The notes under the pieces are model-generated. The model was given only the letters and a program-made list of their open reading frames with translations, was not told the DNA's origin and ran no database searches. A DNA stretch of 64,000 nt from Candidatus Villigracilis vicinus (GTDB lineage Bacteria; Chloroflexota; Anaerolineae; Anaerolineales; Villigracilaceae): contig JADKIL010000001.1 of NCBI GenBank assembly GCA_016721315.1, positions 447,580 to 511,579 of the forward strand, in the 5' to 3' direction. The position numbers were made by a program, and so were the translations under genes. Each line of letters begins with the position of its first letter. Within the stretch, counting starts at the first letter, position 1. Shown piece after piece: positions 25,101-33,511 of the stretch.

Positions 25101-26110
25101 ATACAATCGTGAAAAATCCCTATGTGGGTCCGCGCACATTTCAAAAAGAAGATGGCGCATTCTTTTACGGCAGAGAGCGCGAAGCCCGCGATCTGCTGGC
25201 ATTGATCTCCTCTGAAAAACTGATCCTGTTCTATGCCCAATCGGGTGCAGGCAAAAGTTCCCTGCTTAATACCCGCGTGATCCCGGAGCTGGAGCAGGGT
25301 GATTTTGAAGTGTTGCCCGTGGGACGTGTGCTTGGCGATCTCCCCGAAGGCGTACAGATCGAAAATGTATATGCCTTCAATTTAATGAACAGCATTTTGC
25401 AGCAAAAGACCGAGCCCGCTGTGCTGGCACACAAGACCATCCCTGAATTTCTTGCCGGGTTGGATATTAATGACAATGGCTATTACTTTGATGCAACCCG
25501 CACATCTGGTGTGAATCAGGAATTGCACTGGCGGCGTGTGCTTATCATTGACCAGTTCGAAGAGATATTCACCACCCAATTGGATGCCTGGCTCAAGCAT
25601 GGTGACTTCTTCCGGCAGGTGGCGCAAGCCTTGCAAGATGACCCGTACCTGACCGTGATCCTGATCATGCGTGATGACTACATCGCTTCACTGGATCTGT
25701 ACGCGCATTTGCTGCCTGGCGGGTTGCGTACCCGTTATTACATGCAGCGCCTGACCCGCGAAGCCGCATTGAAAGCGGTGAAGAATCCGGTGGAGAATAT
25801 CCGCCCGTTTGCTGAAGGCATCGCTGAAAAATTGGTGGAAGACCTTTCGGGTATTTTGGTGCATAAAGCGGGTGGTATTCCGGAAGTGCAATCGGGGCAG
25901 TATGTAGAGCCGGTGCAATTGCAGGTGGTCTGTTTTTCGCTCTGGCAGAATCTACCGCCCAACGGCACCCAGATCACCGGCAACGACCTGCTTGAAGTGG
26001 GTGATGTTAATCAATCACTTGAAGTTTTCTACAACGGACGCGTGGCTGCGGTTGCCAAAGAGAAGAACTTCCTGAACGCCTCATCCGTGAGTGGTTCGAT
26101 AATGAATTGA
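25097..26110 (+). CDS. nSTAND ATPase N-terminal part (gene frameshifted near 26060)
   Basis: The N-terminal piece of a STAND NTPase. ATG 25097 overlaps the SIR2-like stop. NPYVGPRTFQKEDGAFFYGRE opens the nSTAND1-type module, Walker A is AQSGAGKSSLL near residue 50, and Walker B is VLIIDQFEEIF near residue 150. The arginine-rich sensor region follows. After KEK at about 26060 the frame runs into nonsense (NFLNASSVSGSIMN). The expected continuation (LPERLIREWFDNELIT) is in the frame one base back, contiguous with the WD40 part. The gene is probably one protein of about 1080 residues split by a missing base. Confidence 0.88.
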   Translation: MNTIVKNPYVGPRTFQKEDGAFFYGREREARDLLALISSEKLILFYAQSGAGKSSLLNTRVIPELEQGDFEVLPVGRVLGDLPEGVQIENVYAFNLMNSILQQKTEPAVLAHKTIPEFLAGLDINDNGYYFDATRTSGVNQELHWRRVLIIDQFEEIFTTQLDAWLKHGDFFRQVAQALQDDPYLTVILIMRDDYIASLDLYAHLLPGGLRTRYYMQRLTREAALKAVKNPVENIRPFAEGIAEKLVEDLSGILVHKAGGIPEVQSGQYVEPVQLQVVCFSLWQNLPPNGTQITGNDLLEVGDVNQSLEVFYNGRVAAVAKEKNFLNASSVSGSIMN

Positions 26111-28329
26111 TCACCGCCAACAAGACCCGCAACATGATCTTGCAAGAGACGGGCAGCAGCGCCGGGTTGAACAATGAGGTGATCCGCGCTTTGCAAGGTG
26201 ATCTGGTTCGTGGAGAGTTGCGTGCCGGGCAGATCTGGTACGAACTTTCTCATGACCGTTTGATCGAGCCGGTGAAGACCAGTAACCGCAAATGGTTTGA
26301 GCAGAATCTGAGTGTATTTCAACAGCGTGTGTTGTTGTGGGGGCAGCAAGGTCGCAGTGAAGGCGTGCTGCTCAATGAGCAGGAACTGGCTCAGGCGGAG
26401 AAGGAAGCGGCTGCTCTTAATCTCACCACAGAAGAACAGGAATTCCTTGAACAATCCAGCAAGCAGGTGCGTCGCCGCAAACGTGACCAAATGCAGCGCC
26501 GCATGATCTTTGTTGGGTTTGTGGCTGCCATCATTGCGTTGGTGGTTGCGATCGGGTTTGGGGTGCAAGCCAATGGTGAAAAGACCAAGGCAGAAAGAGC
26601 CGAGCAGGAACAGGCAAAGTCGGCGCAGGAAGCCAATGAGGCGAAAGTTAAAGCGGAGGAACAGGCAGAGCTCGCTCTGGCTGGCAGCCTTGCTGCGCAG
26701 GCAGATTCGGTCAAGAACAGTGACCATGCGCAGGCTTTGCTGTTGAGCATGGAAGCTTTCAAGCGTGATGAGTCCAGCCTGCTAACACGTTCAACTTTGT
26801 TCAACCTGCTTGAATTCGTGCCTTACACCCGTCTGTTCGGTTATCAAGGACCTGTCGGCAGTGTGGCGGTCAGCCCGGATGGCACTGTCTTCGCTGCTTC
26901 GAGCTGCCGCGAGTACGACAACAATCAATGTAAATACGGCGAGATCATCCTCGCCGACTCAAATGGTCAGCCGTTGGGGAAAGTGCTTGGCGATTACGGC
27001 ATTGCCAATTCGTTGGTGTTCCATCAATACGACGGAACGCTTTTGTTGGCTGCTGGCGGATGTGTGCCGGTGGATGACCAATACCAGGGCTGCACCGATA
27101 ACAAGGGGCAGATCACTCTTTGGGATGTGACAAATGCGGCAGAGCCGAGCCTGCTTGCCGATGTGCGCCAAAATCATAACAACCAGATCAAGACCCTTGC
27201 CATCAGTCCCGATGGCATGTTGCTGGCATCAGGCGCATTTGATACGCATATCATCATTTGGAATATTACAGACCCGAAGAAGCCCACAATGAAAGGTGCG
27301 CCGCTCACCGGACATTCCAGCTTTGTGAACAGCCTGGCATTCAGCCCCGATGGGGCAGTCCTTGTTTCGGCAGGCGATGACCAACAGATCATTTTATGGG
27401 ATGTATCGCAGTCATCTTATGCGCAGATGATCGGAGAGCCGATCGTTCAGCATACATCTGCGGTCAACTTTATTGCTTTCGACCCTCAGGGTGTTAAGTT
27501 TGCCTCGGTCAGTGATGACCGCACGGTTGTGCTATGGGATTGGAATGCAGCAGCACAGCAATTGCAGGATCCGAACATCCTTGGCGAACATGGCGGCTAT
27601 GTGCGCAGCGTGGCATTCAGCGCCGACGGTACTTTGCTTGCCTCGGTCGGTTTCGATAACAAGATCATGCTCTGGCAGGCAGATACTGGCGATCAGGTGG
27701 GGCTGCCGCTGGTGGCGCATACCAAGCCCGTCAATGCCGTGGCATTCGGCAAGTTGGCAGATGGGGAACCCTATCTCATTTCCGGCGGCGATGACCGTGT
27801 AGTTGTGCGTTGGGACCTCTCCACGTTTAGCCCGCTTAGCCAGCCGGTAACGAATGCCCCTGCTCCCAGCGATGTGGGCACAAGCGCCTCCAGTGGTGAT
27901 ATTCAAGCAGAAGTGGTGGATGAACAGAAGATTCGTCTCAGTGACAACGATACCCTTTTGACGGAACACACCGGCTCCATCCACGACTTGAGCCTGGGCA
28001 CTCTTTCAGGAAAAGTGTTGCTCGCCTCAGCCAGTGACGACCTGACCGTGATCGTGTGGGATGTGACCAACCCAGCCGCTGCCCTGCCGTTCTTAAAACT
28101 GGAAGGCTTCGAACGCCCGGTGATGGCTGCCTACTTTGACGGTTCTTACCTTGTAACCGTGGAGAAGGGGCAAAGCGAAGACTACGGACGTACCATCCGT
28201 TGGAACATTGATCCGCTCACGTGGGTGGGGCTGGGCTGTAACGCCGCTCATCGCAACCTGACCGAACTTGAAGTGGAACGCTTTATGCAGAGACAAGCCA
28301 TTCTCAATTCTTGCCCGGTGAATCCTTAA
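26107..28329 (+). CDS. nSTAND-WD40 protein, C-terminal part
   Basis: The continuation of the STAND ATPase; the true coding sequence in this frame reaches back to about 26065, so the TTG at 26107 is not a real start. It contains the winged-helix-like end of the STAND module (WYELSHDRLIEPV), a transmembrane helix (MIFVGFVAAIIALVVAIGFG), an Ala/Glu/Lys coiled coil, a helical repeat segment (QALLLSMEAFKRDESSLLTR) and a WD40 propeller with seven to eight blades (SPDG, LWDV, IIWNI words). A propeller on a STAND ATPase usually detects a trigger and allows oligomerisation. It is followed after 18 bases by a secreted protein gene. Confidence 0.88.
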   Translation: MITANKTRNMILQETGSSAGLNNEVIRALQGDLVRGELRAGQIWYELSHDRLIEPVKTSNRKWFEQNLSVFQQRVLLWGQQGRSEGVLLNEQELAQAEKEAAALNLTTEEQEFLEQSSKQVRRRKRDQMQRRMIFVGFVAAIIALVVAIGFGVQANGEKTKAERAEQEQAKSAQEANEAKVKAEEQAELALAGSLAAQADSVKNSDHAQALLLSMEAFKRDESSLLTRSTLFNLLEFVPYTRLFGYQGPVGSVAVSPDGTVFAASSCREYDNNQCKYGEIILADSNGQPLGKVLGDYGIANSLVFHQYDGTLLLAAGGCVPVDDQYQGCTDNKGQITLWDVTNAAEPSLLADVRQNHNNQIKTLAISPDGMLLASGAFDTHIIIWNITDPKKPTMKGAPLTGHSSFVNSLAFSPDGAVLVSAGDDQQIILWDVSQSSYAQMIGEPIVQHTSAVNFIAFDPQGVKFASVSDDRTVVLWDWNAAAQQLQDPNILGEHGGYVRSVAFSADGTLLASVGFDNKIMLWQADTGDQVGLPLVAHTKPVNAVAFGKLADGEPYLISGGDDRVVVRWDLSTFSPLSQPVTNAPAPSDVGTSASSGDIQAEVVDEQKIRLSDNDTLLTEHTGSIHDLSLGTLSGKVLLASASDDLTVIVWDVTNPAAALPFLKLEGFERPVMAAYFDGSYLVTVEKGQSEDYGRTIRWNIDPLTWVGLGCNAAHRNLTELEVERFMQRQAILNSCPVNP

Positions 28330-28347
28330 AGGCGTTGGAGGAATACT

Positions 28348-29067
28348 ATGAAAACAAAACTATGGACGACCGTCTTTGTCGTTGGTCTGCTGATTCTATT
28401 GACCCACTTCGTATGGGTCACTCCTGCGTTGGCAGATGATGTCACCCCGCCACCTGTTCCCACCGAAGAGGTGGTCGTAGAAACGCTGCCCCCAACCGAG
28501 GAACCTGTGGCGGAAGTATTGCCCATCGAAACTGTCGCTACAGAAGAACCTGTAGTTGTTGAGCCCGTAGCAACGGAGCCGCCTACAACAGAAGAACCCG
28601 TCCCCGTGGACTTGCTCCAAGACCTGCCTGCGGATACCTCCCTTGTAGTGCTGGGCGAAAATGGGGAAGTCCTGCCGCTTGCCACCCAAGAAGCAGCGGA
28701 GGTGATGGCGGTTGCTGATCCCATGTGGTGCCCGGCAGGCGTGACCACAGTCACAGTAGACTGTGTGAATGATACAACGATTGGAACAATAGGTTCAGGA
28801 AATTTACTTGATAAGATTATTGCGAAAGTAACAACATTAGACCCAATACATGGGGTAAATGGGGTCATTTACTTTACACCAACGTACTCAGTAAACGATG
28901 TTTTATTTGATGGTTCTTTGCCAGCTATTAATTTTGAGGGAAATGCACTTACCTTACAAGGCGGCTGGGATGGGGACACCACTCAAGACAGCACAATTAC
29001 TTTATCTGGCAGCTCCACGTTTTCAGTGCCAATATCAATCACCAAGTGGAGAAAACTAGTGATTTAA
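28348..29067 (+). pseudogene. Secreted PT-rich protein, N-terminal part of a broken beta-helix gene
   Basis: A 239-residue open segment. The signal peptide (LWTTVFVVGLLILLTHFVWV, then TPALADD) is followed by about 80 residues rich in Pro, Thr, Glu and Val, like a wall-spanning or stalk region. Then comes the start of a beta-helix-type domain (GVIYFTPTYSVND, LTLQGGWDGD). The frame is lost at about 29050. Downstream bases still encode beta-helix words in changing frames and an in-frame C-terminal end at 29896-30465, so the original protein was probably near 700 residues. It lies 18 bases after the nSTAND-WD40 gene and is probably the last gene of that operon. Confidence 0.75.
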
Positions 29068-29895
29068 TGTTTCCAATAGTAGGTTGTAGTTGGTGGAGAT
29101 GCGATCTTAAACTAGTAACTAATACTGTTGCTGGACTGGTGTTACGAATCCAGTATTGTATCCAACAACCATTGACTGGGTAAATCGGGAAACCGAGACA
29201 ATAGGTGTATACGGATTACAATTAACTCGTGTCAAAAAAACAAGCATTAATAAAAGTAATTTTAACAACAATACTAATGGCGTTGGATTATGGGGTGGGA
29301 AAATCCAATAGAACCAAGAACTGAGCAAATGCCTTTATATATATCGAATAGTACTTTTAATAATAATTCTTACACTGGATTGTTTGGTGGGCATTTCGTC
29401 AGATAATGGTGGAAATGATAAGGTTTAATGGTACTCAAAAAGGCGCACATATACAGGACTTCGGGCAAATGGCGTTGTGGAAATTTCTAACTAGCCACTT
29501 CTAATAACTGGGTTGAAATGGGTTTTGCGCTCAAATGAGGTAGGGAGTCATACTACCCAAATGGGAAAAGTGACAGTAAAGGTACAAATATCATTCAACA
29601 ATAATGTTGGTGGGCATGCATGTCCAAACAGATTGGAATTTTACTACTGCGAATGGTGTTTCTGCTTCCGGTAATAATAAAGGTGGTAATGTCTCGAGTA
29701 ATAGTAGCTTTGCTGCTTACGGTTATGGAGGTATTTTTGTAAATGGAGGAAATTATTCAAATAATTCCCAGCATTAAGGGGGGGGGTTTGTGAGGGCATG
29801 TGTTACTGGAACAGATAATTTGAAACAATTGGTTATGCAACTGACGAAATCAATATGTGGCTCAGCTAGAGTTTGACACAGGAGGCTAATTTGCA
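29068..29895 (+). other. Decayed or misread beta-helix coding region
   Basis: No frame stays open, but all three forward frames contain short pieces with the Asn/Gly-rich pattern of right-handed beta-helices (for example NNNTNGVGLWGG, STFNNNSYTGLFGG, NNVGG, NNKGGNVSS, YGGIFVNGGNYSNN). The stretch looks richer in A and T than its neighbours. It is best read as the middle of the 28348-30465 gene with many indels. Confidence 0.65.
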
Positions 29896-30465
29896 TTGGG
29901 ACCGTCTCACTCAATTGTGGAGGCAGAAGTACAATCTTCGCCTGTTGGAATTTTAGAATTCCTAGGTACTTCCACCGGCTCACAGATCGAATTCGAACTT
30001 TCCTGTGCAGACCGCAGTAACTACTATGCTACCCTGCCTAATGAAGACAAGATCCAGATCGTTTGCCCAGTAACTGGCAAAGCGATCATCAAGCGTTTGA
30101 ACAACACAGCCATTCCCGGGGAGTTGCCAGCGGGCTACACCTATGCTTCAGCATTCTCGCTGGATATTCTGCAAAGCGGCAAGTCAATCTCCTACATCAG
30201 CGAGGGTGGGCGGGTGAATGTTTCCTTTGATGTGCCGAACCTGGAAGAAGGCACTGCCTACACCCTGCTGTATTGGGACAATGGCAGCTGGCTCCCGCTC
30301 AAAGATTTCATGCTGGATGAGAACGGCAATCCGCGTGAATTCAACCTGCATCCGAATGATCCGCGCATGATTCTGAGCGGATTGAAACTCGTCTTCGAAG
30401 ACGGCACACCCCGCCTGGAACTCTCCACCAATTTCCCCGGCATCTTCGTATTGGTGCAACGCTAA
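29896..30465 (+). pseudogene. C-terminal part of the broken secreted beta-helix protein
   Basis: A 189-residue open segment with no proper start. It contains an all-beta domain (TGKAIIKRLNNTAIPGELPAG, then SISYISEGGRVNVSFDVPNL and TLLYWDNGSWLPL) and ends FPGIFVLVQR. Similar modules terminate large surface proteins with repeated beta structure. It continues the gene that begins at 28348; a terminator follows within 30 bases. Confidence 0.7.
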
Positions 30466-30494
30466 AAGGCGAAACTTTCACACAGAAAGACGGT

Positions 30495-30541
30495 AGAGCA
30501 AGGCAGTCCAAAACTTAGGGCTGCCTTGCTCTTATTTTTTT
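30495..30541. terminator. Terminator closing the TIR/STAND operon
   Basis: A 12-bp perfect stem (30495-30506 with 30521-30532) and a 14-nt loop, followed by a T-run on the plus strand. It overlaps the 3' end of the convergent decarboxylase gene. Confidence 0.9.
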
Positions 30542-31929
30542 ACACAATCCAACATCGCCTGCCAGGCGATCTCCACATCTATTTCTTGGGTGCGCCAATT
30601 GCTGAATGCAGCCCGAATGCCGGGAGTGCCGAGGTAGGTGGTCGGTGTCATGAACACCCGCCCGTCATCGCGGAGGTCTGCCAGAAATGTTTTCACTTTT
30701 TCTGCAGTGACCTCTCCGCTCAAGGTAAAGCAGACCACGTTCATGCGTACTGGGGCGAGCAGGCGGAACTCCTTGCTGGCTTCGATCCTGTCGCCCAGCA
30801 GCTTCGCCGTTTCACAATTTCGCTCAACGATATCCTGATAGCCTTCCTTCCCATACGCCATCAAGCTGAACCAGGCAGGTAGGGCACGCAGGCGGCGAGA
30901 ATTCTCAGGTGTAAGGTGAATGAAATCCACTGGTTCTGAGATCGGACCCAGGTAGGCAGCACTGTTTTGGAAGACCGAAATTTGCAGGTCACGGTGCCGG
31001 GTAAAGACCATCGCCGAATCATAGGGCACGTTCAACCATTTATGTGCATCGATGGTGATGCTGTCCGCATGTTCAATGCCGTTGAGCAAATGCTTGAACT
31101 TTGGTGAGCAAGCCGCAAACCCGCCGAACGCCGCATCCACATGCAGCCAGAAATTAAATTCAGACTTCAGCGCCGCGATGGCTTGAACATCATCAAAGTC
31201 CACTGTGTTGACCGTGCCCGCATTGGCGATGACAATGCACGGCTCGCCGTTCAACGTTTCCAAAGCTTTTCGCAATTCGACGACGTTCATCGCCTCTCGA
31301 TTTTCGGGCAGTCTGGCGATCACTTTCAGGGAGTTTCGTCCCAGCCCAAGCATTGCCATGGCTTTGAACGAGCTGCTATGCGCTTCACAACTCAAGACCT
31401 TTACGGGCGGAATTGCCTGCAGCCCTTCCTGCGCTACGGACTTGCCCGACTGCTGACCGATCCATTCACGTGCAATGGCTAACGCTGAAAAGTTAGACAT
31501 CGTCGCGCCCGAAACGAACGTCCCTGAGAAAGAAGCGGGCAGCCCAAACAATTCACCCAGCATATTCAGCGCTTCCATTTCAATATCCGGTGCCACAGAA
31601 TTAGCGGCATGGCTCAAATTCAGGTCATAAATGCTGGTCAGCCAATCTCCGATCACCGCCGCGGGAGTCGTGCCTCCGGTGACCAGCCCCCAGAAGCGCG
31701 GTCCATTACTGGCAGGCATGGCGTCACCGTAGCGTTTGAGAAAGAGTTCCAGCGTTTTTTCTGCACCGATCCCGGGCAGGGGAATGCCAGGGTTTTCCTT
31801 TTTCAAATACCCGGTTGCGGGTGGGCGTTGTTCGATGGAATCAAGGTACTGCTTGGAAGATTCTTTGGTCTTTTCAAGCAGGTGGTTGAAATTTGCAAGG
31901 TCGTTTTTAAGAAGTTGATGCATGGTCAC
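30532..31929 (-). CDS. Pyridoxal-phosphate-dependent (aromatic-L-amino-acid type) decarboxylase
   Basis: A group II PLP decarboxylase of 465 residues. The cofactor Lys is in ITIDAHKWLNVPYDS near residue 300, the Asp-Ala pair in HVDAAFGGFA near residue 250, and the His and Ser/Thr cofactor contacts in SGATMSNFSAL and SCEAHSS. The family covers tyrosine, tryptophan, DOPA and glutamate decarboxylases, and substrate choice cannot be read here. It is a single-gene unit with a strong 20-bp palindrome directly upstream, so it is probably under a dedicated repressor or activator. Confidence 0.88.
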   Translation of the reverse strand: MTMHQLLKNDLANFNHLLEKTKESSKQYLDSIEQRPPATGYLKKENPGIPLPGIGAEKTLELFLKRYGDAMPASNGPRFWGLVTGGTTPAAVIGDWLTSIYDLNLSHAANSVAPDIEMEALNMLGELFGLPASFSGTFVSGATMSNFSALAIAREWIGQQSGKSVAQEGLQAIPPVKVLSCEAHSSSFKAMAMLGLGRNSLKVIARLPENREAMNVVELRKALETLNGEPCIVIANAGTVNTVDFDDVQAIAALKSEFNFWLHVDAAFGGFAACSPKFKHLLNGIEHADSITIDAHKWLNVPYDSAMVFTRHRDLQISVFQNSAAYLGPISEPVDFIHLTPENSRRLRALPAWFSLMAYGKEGYQDIVERNCETAKLLGDRIEASKEFRLLAPVRMNVVCFTLSGEVTAEKVKTFLADLRDDGRVFMTPTTYLGTPGIRAAFSNWRTQEIDVEIAWQAMLDCVKK

Positions 31930-31943
31930 CTCAAAAGATTTTA

Positions 31944-31963
31944 GTCACATGAATTCATGTGAC
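31944..31963. promoter_or_regulatory. Perfect 20-bp palindrome, probable operator of the decarboxylase gene
   Basis: GTCACATGAATTCATGTGAC lies 15 bases upstream of the decarboxylase start. Flanking TTTT and AAAA extend it to an almost perfect 30-bp palindrome. It has the size and symmetry of a MarR/TetR-type dimer site. There is no T-run on the gene side, so it is not a terminator. Confidence 0.7.
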
Positions 31964-31998
31964 CAAAAGATTCTACACTACCGCTTATTGAATAGATC

Positions 31999-33159
31999 CT
32001 ATCCGAGCACCTGATCCAACCCGCGGCGCGGACTGGGAGACGCGGCGGTTGTGGGGTGGCCCATGCGGAAAGGCATGATGCCTGTCCAATTTTTATCGCC
32101 GATCAGTTCTGCAATTGCATTTCCAAATTCAGGTTCAATGCCAAGTTGCGATTCGCGATCGGCGCGTTCGGTCATTTGGTTGAGGGGCTGCATGGCAAGA
32201 CCTTGTGTGGCTGCCCACAAGTGAATGCGCTGCCAGACCTGCCCGCATTGCAGACGTTGGGTATTGTCCTTGCCGTTGTTCACCGCCAGAATGCCAAACG
32301 CCCCGGCAGATGGAATGTAAATATCGCGCACGTTTTTGACAAAAGATTGATCGTTCGATGAACGCGACATATCGGGTAAAAACTTTGCCGCGCCCAAAAT
32401 GAAAGGCGGGATACCTTGCGCGTCTAGGGTGATGCCATCGGCGTTTTCCTGCAATTCATCCCAATCCTGCCGCCACCATTTGTGACTGTCCATGCTTTGC
32501 TGCTCGTCAGCCACAAGTGCCTCAGCGGCGGCAATGGCGACTTCACCAAATCTTTTATGGGATGAAGAACCACGCATCCAAATTAAGCGGACAGTTGATT
32601 CTGTGACCAGTGCATTGATTCCGCTGAAGGTGGATTCGTCCACGCTGCGGGTTGTATCGTATGCGGCGCGATTGGTGTGGCGCTGGGGAATCGCTTCGAA
32701 CAGCGGGGAAGTGGCAGGCGCTGATTCAGTCAGGGAAATGCTTGCGGCGTGCAACTCAGTTGTCGGGTCGGGCAAGAGGCGGATGTCTGCTTTGAATCCT
32801 TCGGCTTCGGCGGCGAGTCGCATGTTTTCGAGCGCACAGCCGAGTCCGATGTACATCTCGCGGCGGAAGGGATCGATCACGCCGATCTGCCGTTCGGGTG
32901 CGGCGAACAGGTCGATCATTGATTCGGAAATGCGGAAGATCCACGGCTGCGAGTTGTGCGGGTTGGATGCGAGGATGCCAGCCGCAACGATCCGTTCGAG
33001 CGGATTTGTCGCGTCGCGCCAGTTTATCCACGCTTCGTAGGCAACACCCTGACCCGCACTAAACATACCCTGATCTGTGGCGCGGAATATACTTCCACCG
33101 ACCGCGGCAATGAGTGTTACGCCGCCAAGTTTAAGAATGTCACGTCTTGTTAATTTCAT
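31999..33159 (-). CDS. Acg-family nitroreductase-like FMN oxidoreductase with Tat signal
   Basis: A 386-residue exported flavoprotein. The N-terminus LTRRDILKLGG followed by a hydrophobic stretch is a twin-arginine signal. The mature part has the Acg/nitroreductase arrangement: ILASNPHNSQPWIF near residue 63, IDPFRREMYIGLGCALENMRLAAE, RHTNRAAYD, and GIMPFRMGH at the end. It is the last gene of the leftward run started by TetR; its start codon directly follows the DUF4260 stop. The substrate is unknown. In mycobacteria Acg-type proteins sequester FMN or act in stress. Confidence 0.82.
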   Translation of the reverse strand: MKLTRRDILKLGGVTLIAAVGGSIFRATDQGMFSAGQGVAYEAWINWRDATNPLERIVAAGILASNPHNSQPWIFRISESMIDLFAAPERQIGVIDPFRREMYIGLGCALENMRLAAEAEGFKADIRLLPDPTTELHAASISLTESAPATSPLFEAIPQRHTNRAAYDTTRSVDESTFSGINALVTESTVRLIWMRGSSSHKRFGEVAIAAAEALVADEQQSMDSHKWWRQDWDELQENADGITLDAQGIPPFILGAAKFLPDMSRSSNDQSFVKNVRDIYIPSAGAFGILAVNNGKDNTQRLQCGQVWQRIHLWAATQGLAMQPLNQMTERADRESQLGIEPEFGNAIAELIGDKNWTGIMPFRMGHPTTAASPSPRRGLDQVLG

Positions 33160-33160
33160 C

Positions 33161-33511
33161 TTATTTCCCTATCACCCCCAAATGAGTATGTTGAAATGCG
33201 TCGGGGTACTTTAGCCCATAACCAAGGATGCGATCCATGCTGGAGTGCCCGAAGAGCATAATGCCTGTAAGCTGCAAAGGGGTGTTGGCAAGGGCAATGC
33301 CGAGCACATAGAGGCTGATTCCCACGGCTTTGTGATGAACGCTGTTATACGTCCACGCGCCGACTTTTGGATTTACCAGGTAGCCCACCATGCTGAGGTC
33401 GGGCACGAACAAAAGGACGGGATACCACCACCAGGCAATGTGTAAAGTTGAGAACAGGAAAATACTAAATGCGAACATGGACAGTTCTTCGAGCTTAAGG
33501 ATATTTTTCAC
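33161..33511 (-). CDS. DUF4260 family membrane protein
   Basis: A 116-residue protein with about four hydrophobic segments (FAFSIFLFSTLHIAWWWYPV, LFVPDLSMVGYLV, GISLYVLGIAL, TGIMLFGHSSMDRI), typical of DUF4260. I chose the GTG at 33511, which overlaps the monooxygenase stop (GTGA), over the longer start at 33595, which would lie inside the upstream gene. Function is unknown. Its place between a flavin monooxygenase and an Acg-type oxidoreductase suggests a membrane partner in the same stress or xenobiotic response. Confidence 0.8.
   Translation of the reverse strand: MKNILKLEELSMFAFSIFLFSTLHIAWWWYPVLLFVPDLSMVGYLVNPKVGAWTYNSVHHKAVGISLYVLGIALANTPLQLTGIMLFGHSSMDRILGYGLKYPDAFQHTHLGVIGK

Noticed and set aside
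26050..26075. Programmed -1 frameshift in the nSTAND gene
   Set aside because: No slippery heptamer and no clear downstream hairpin or pseudoknot; a missing base explains the data better.
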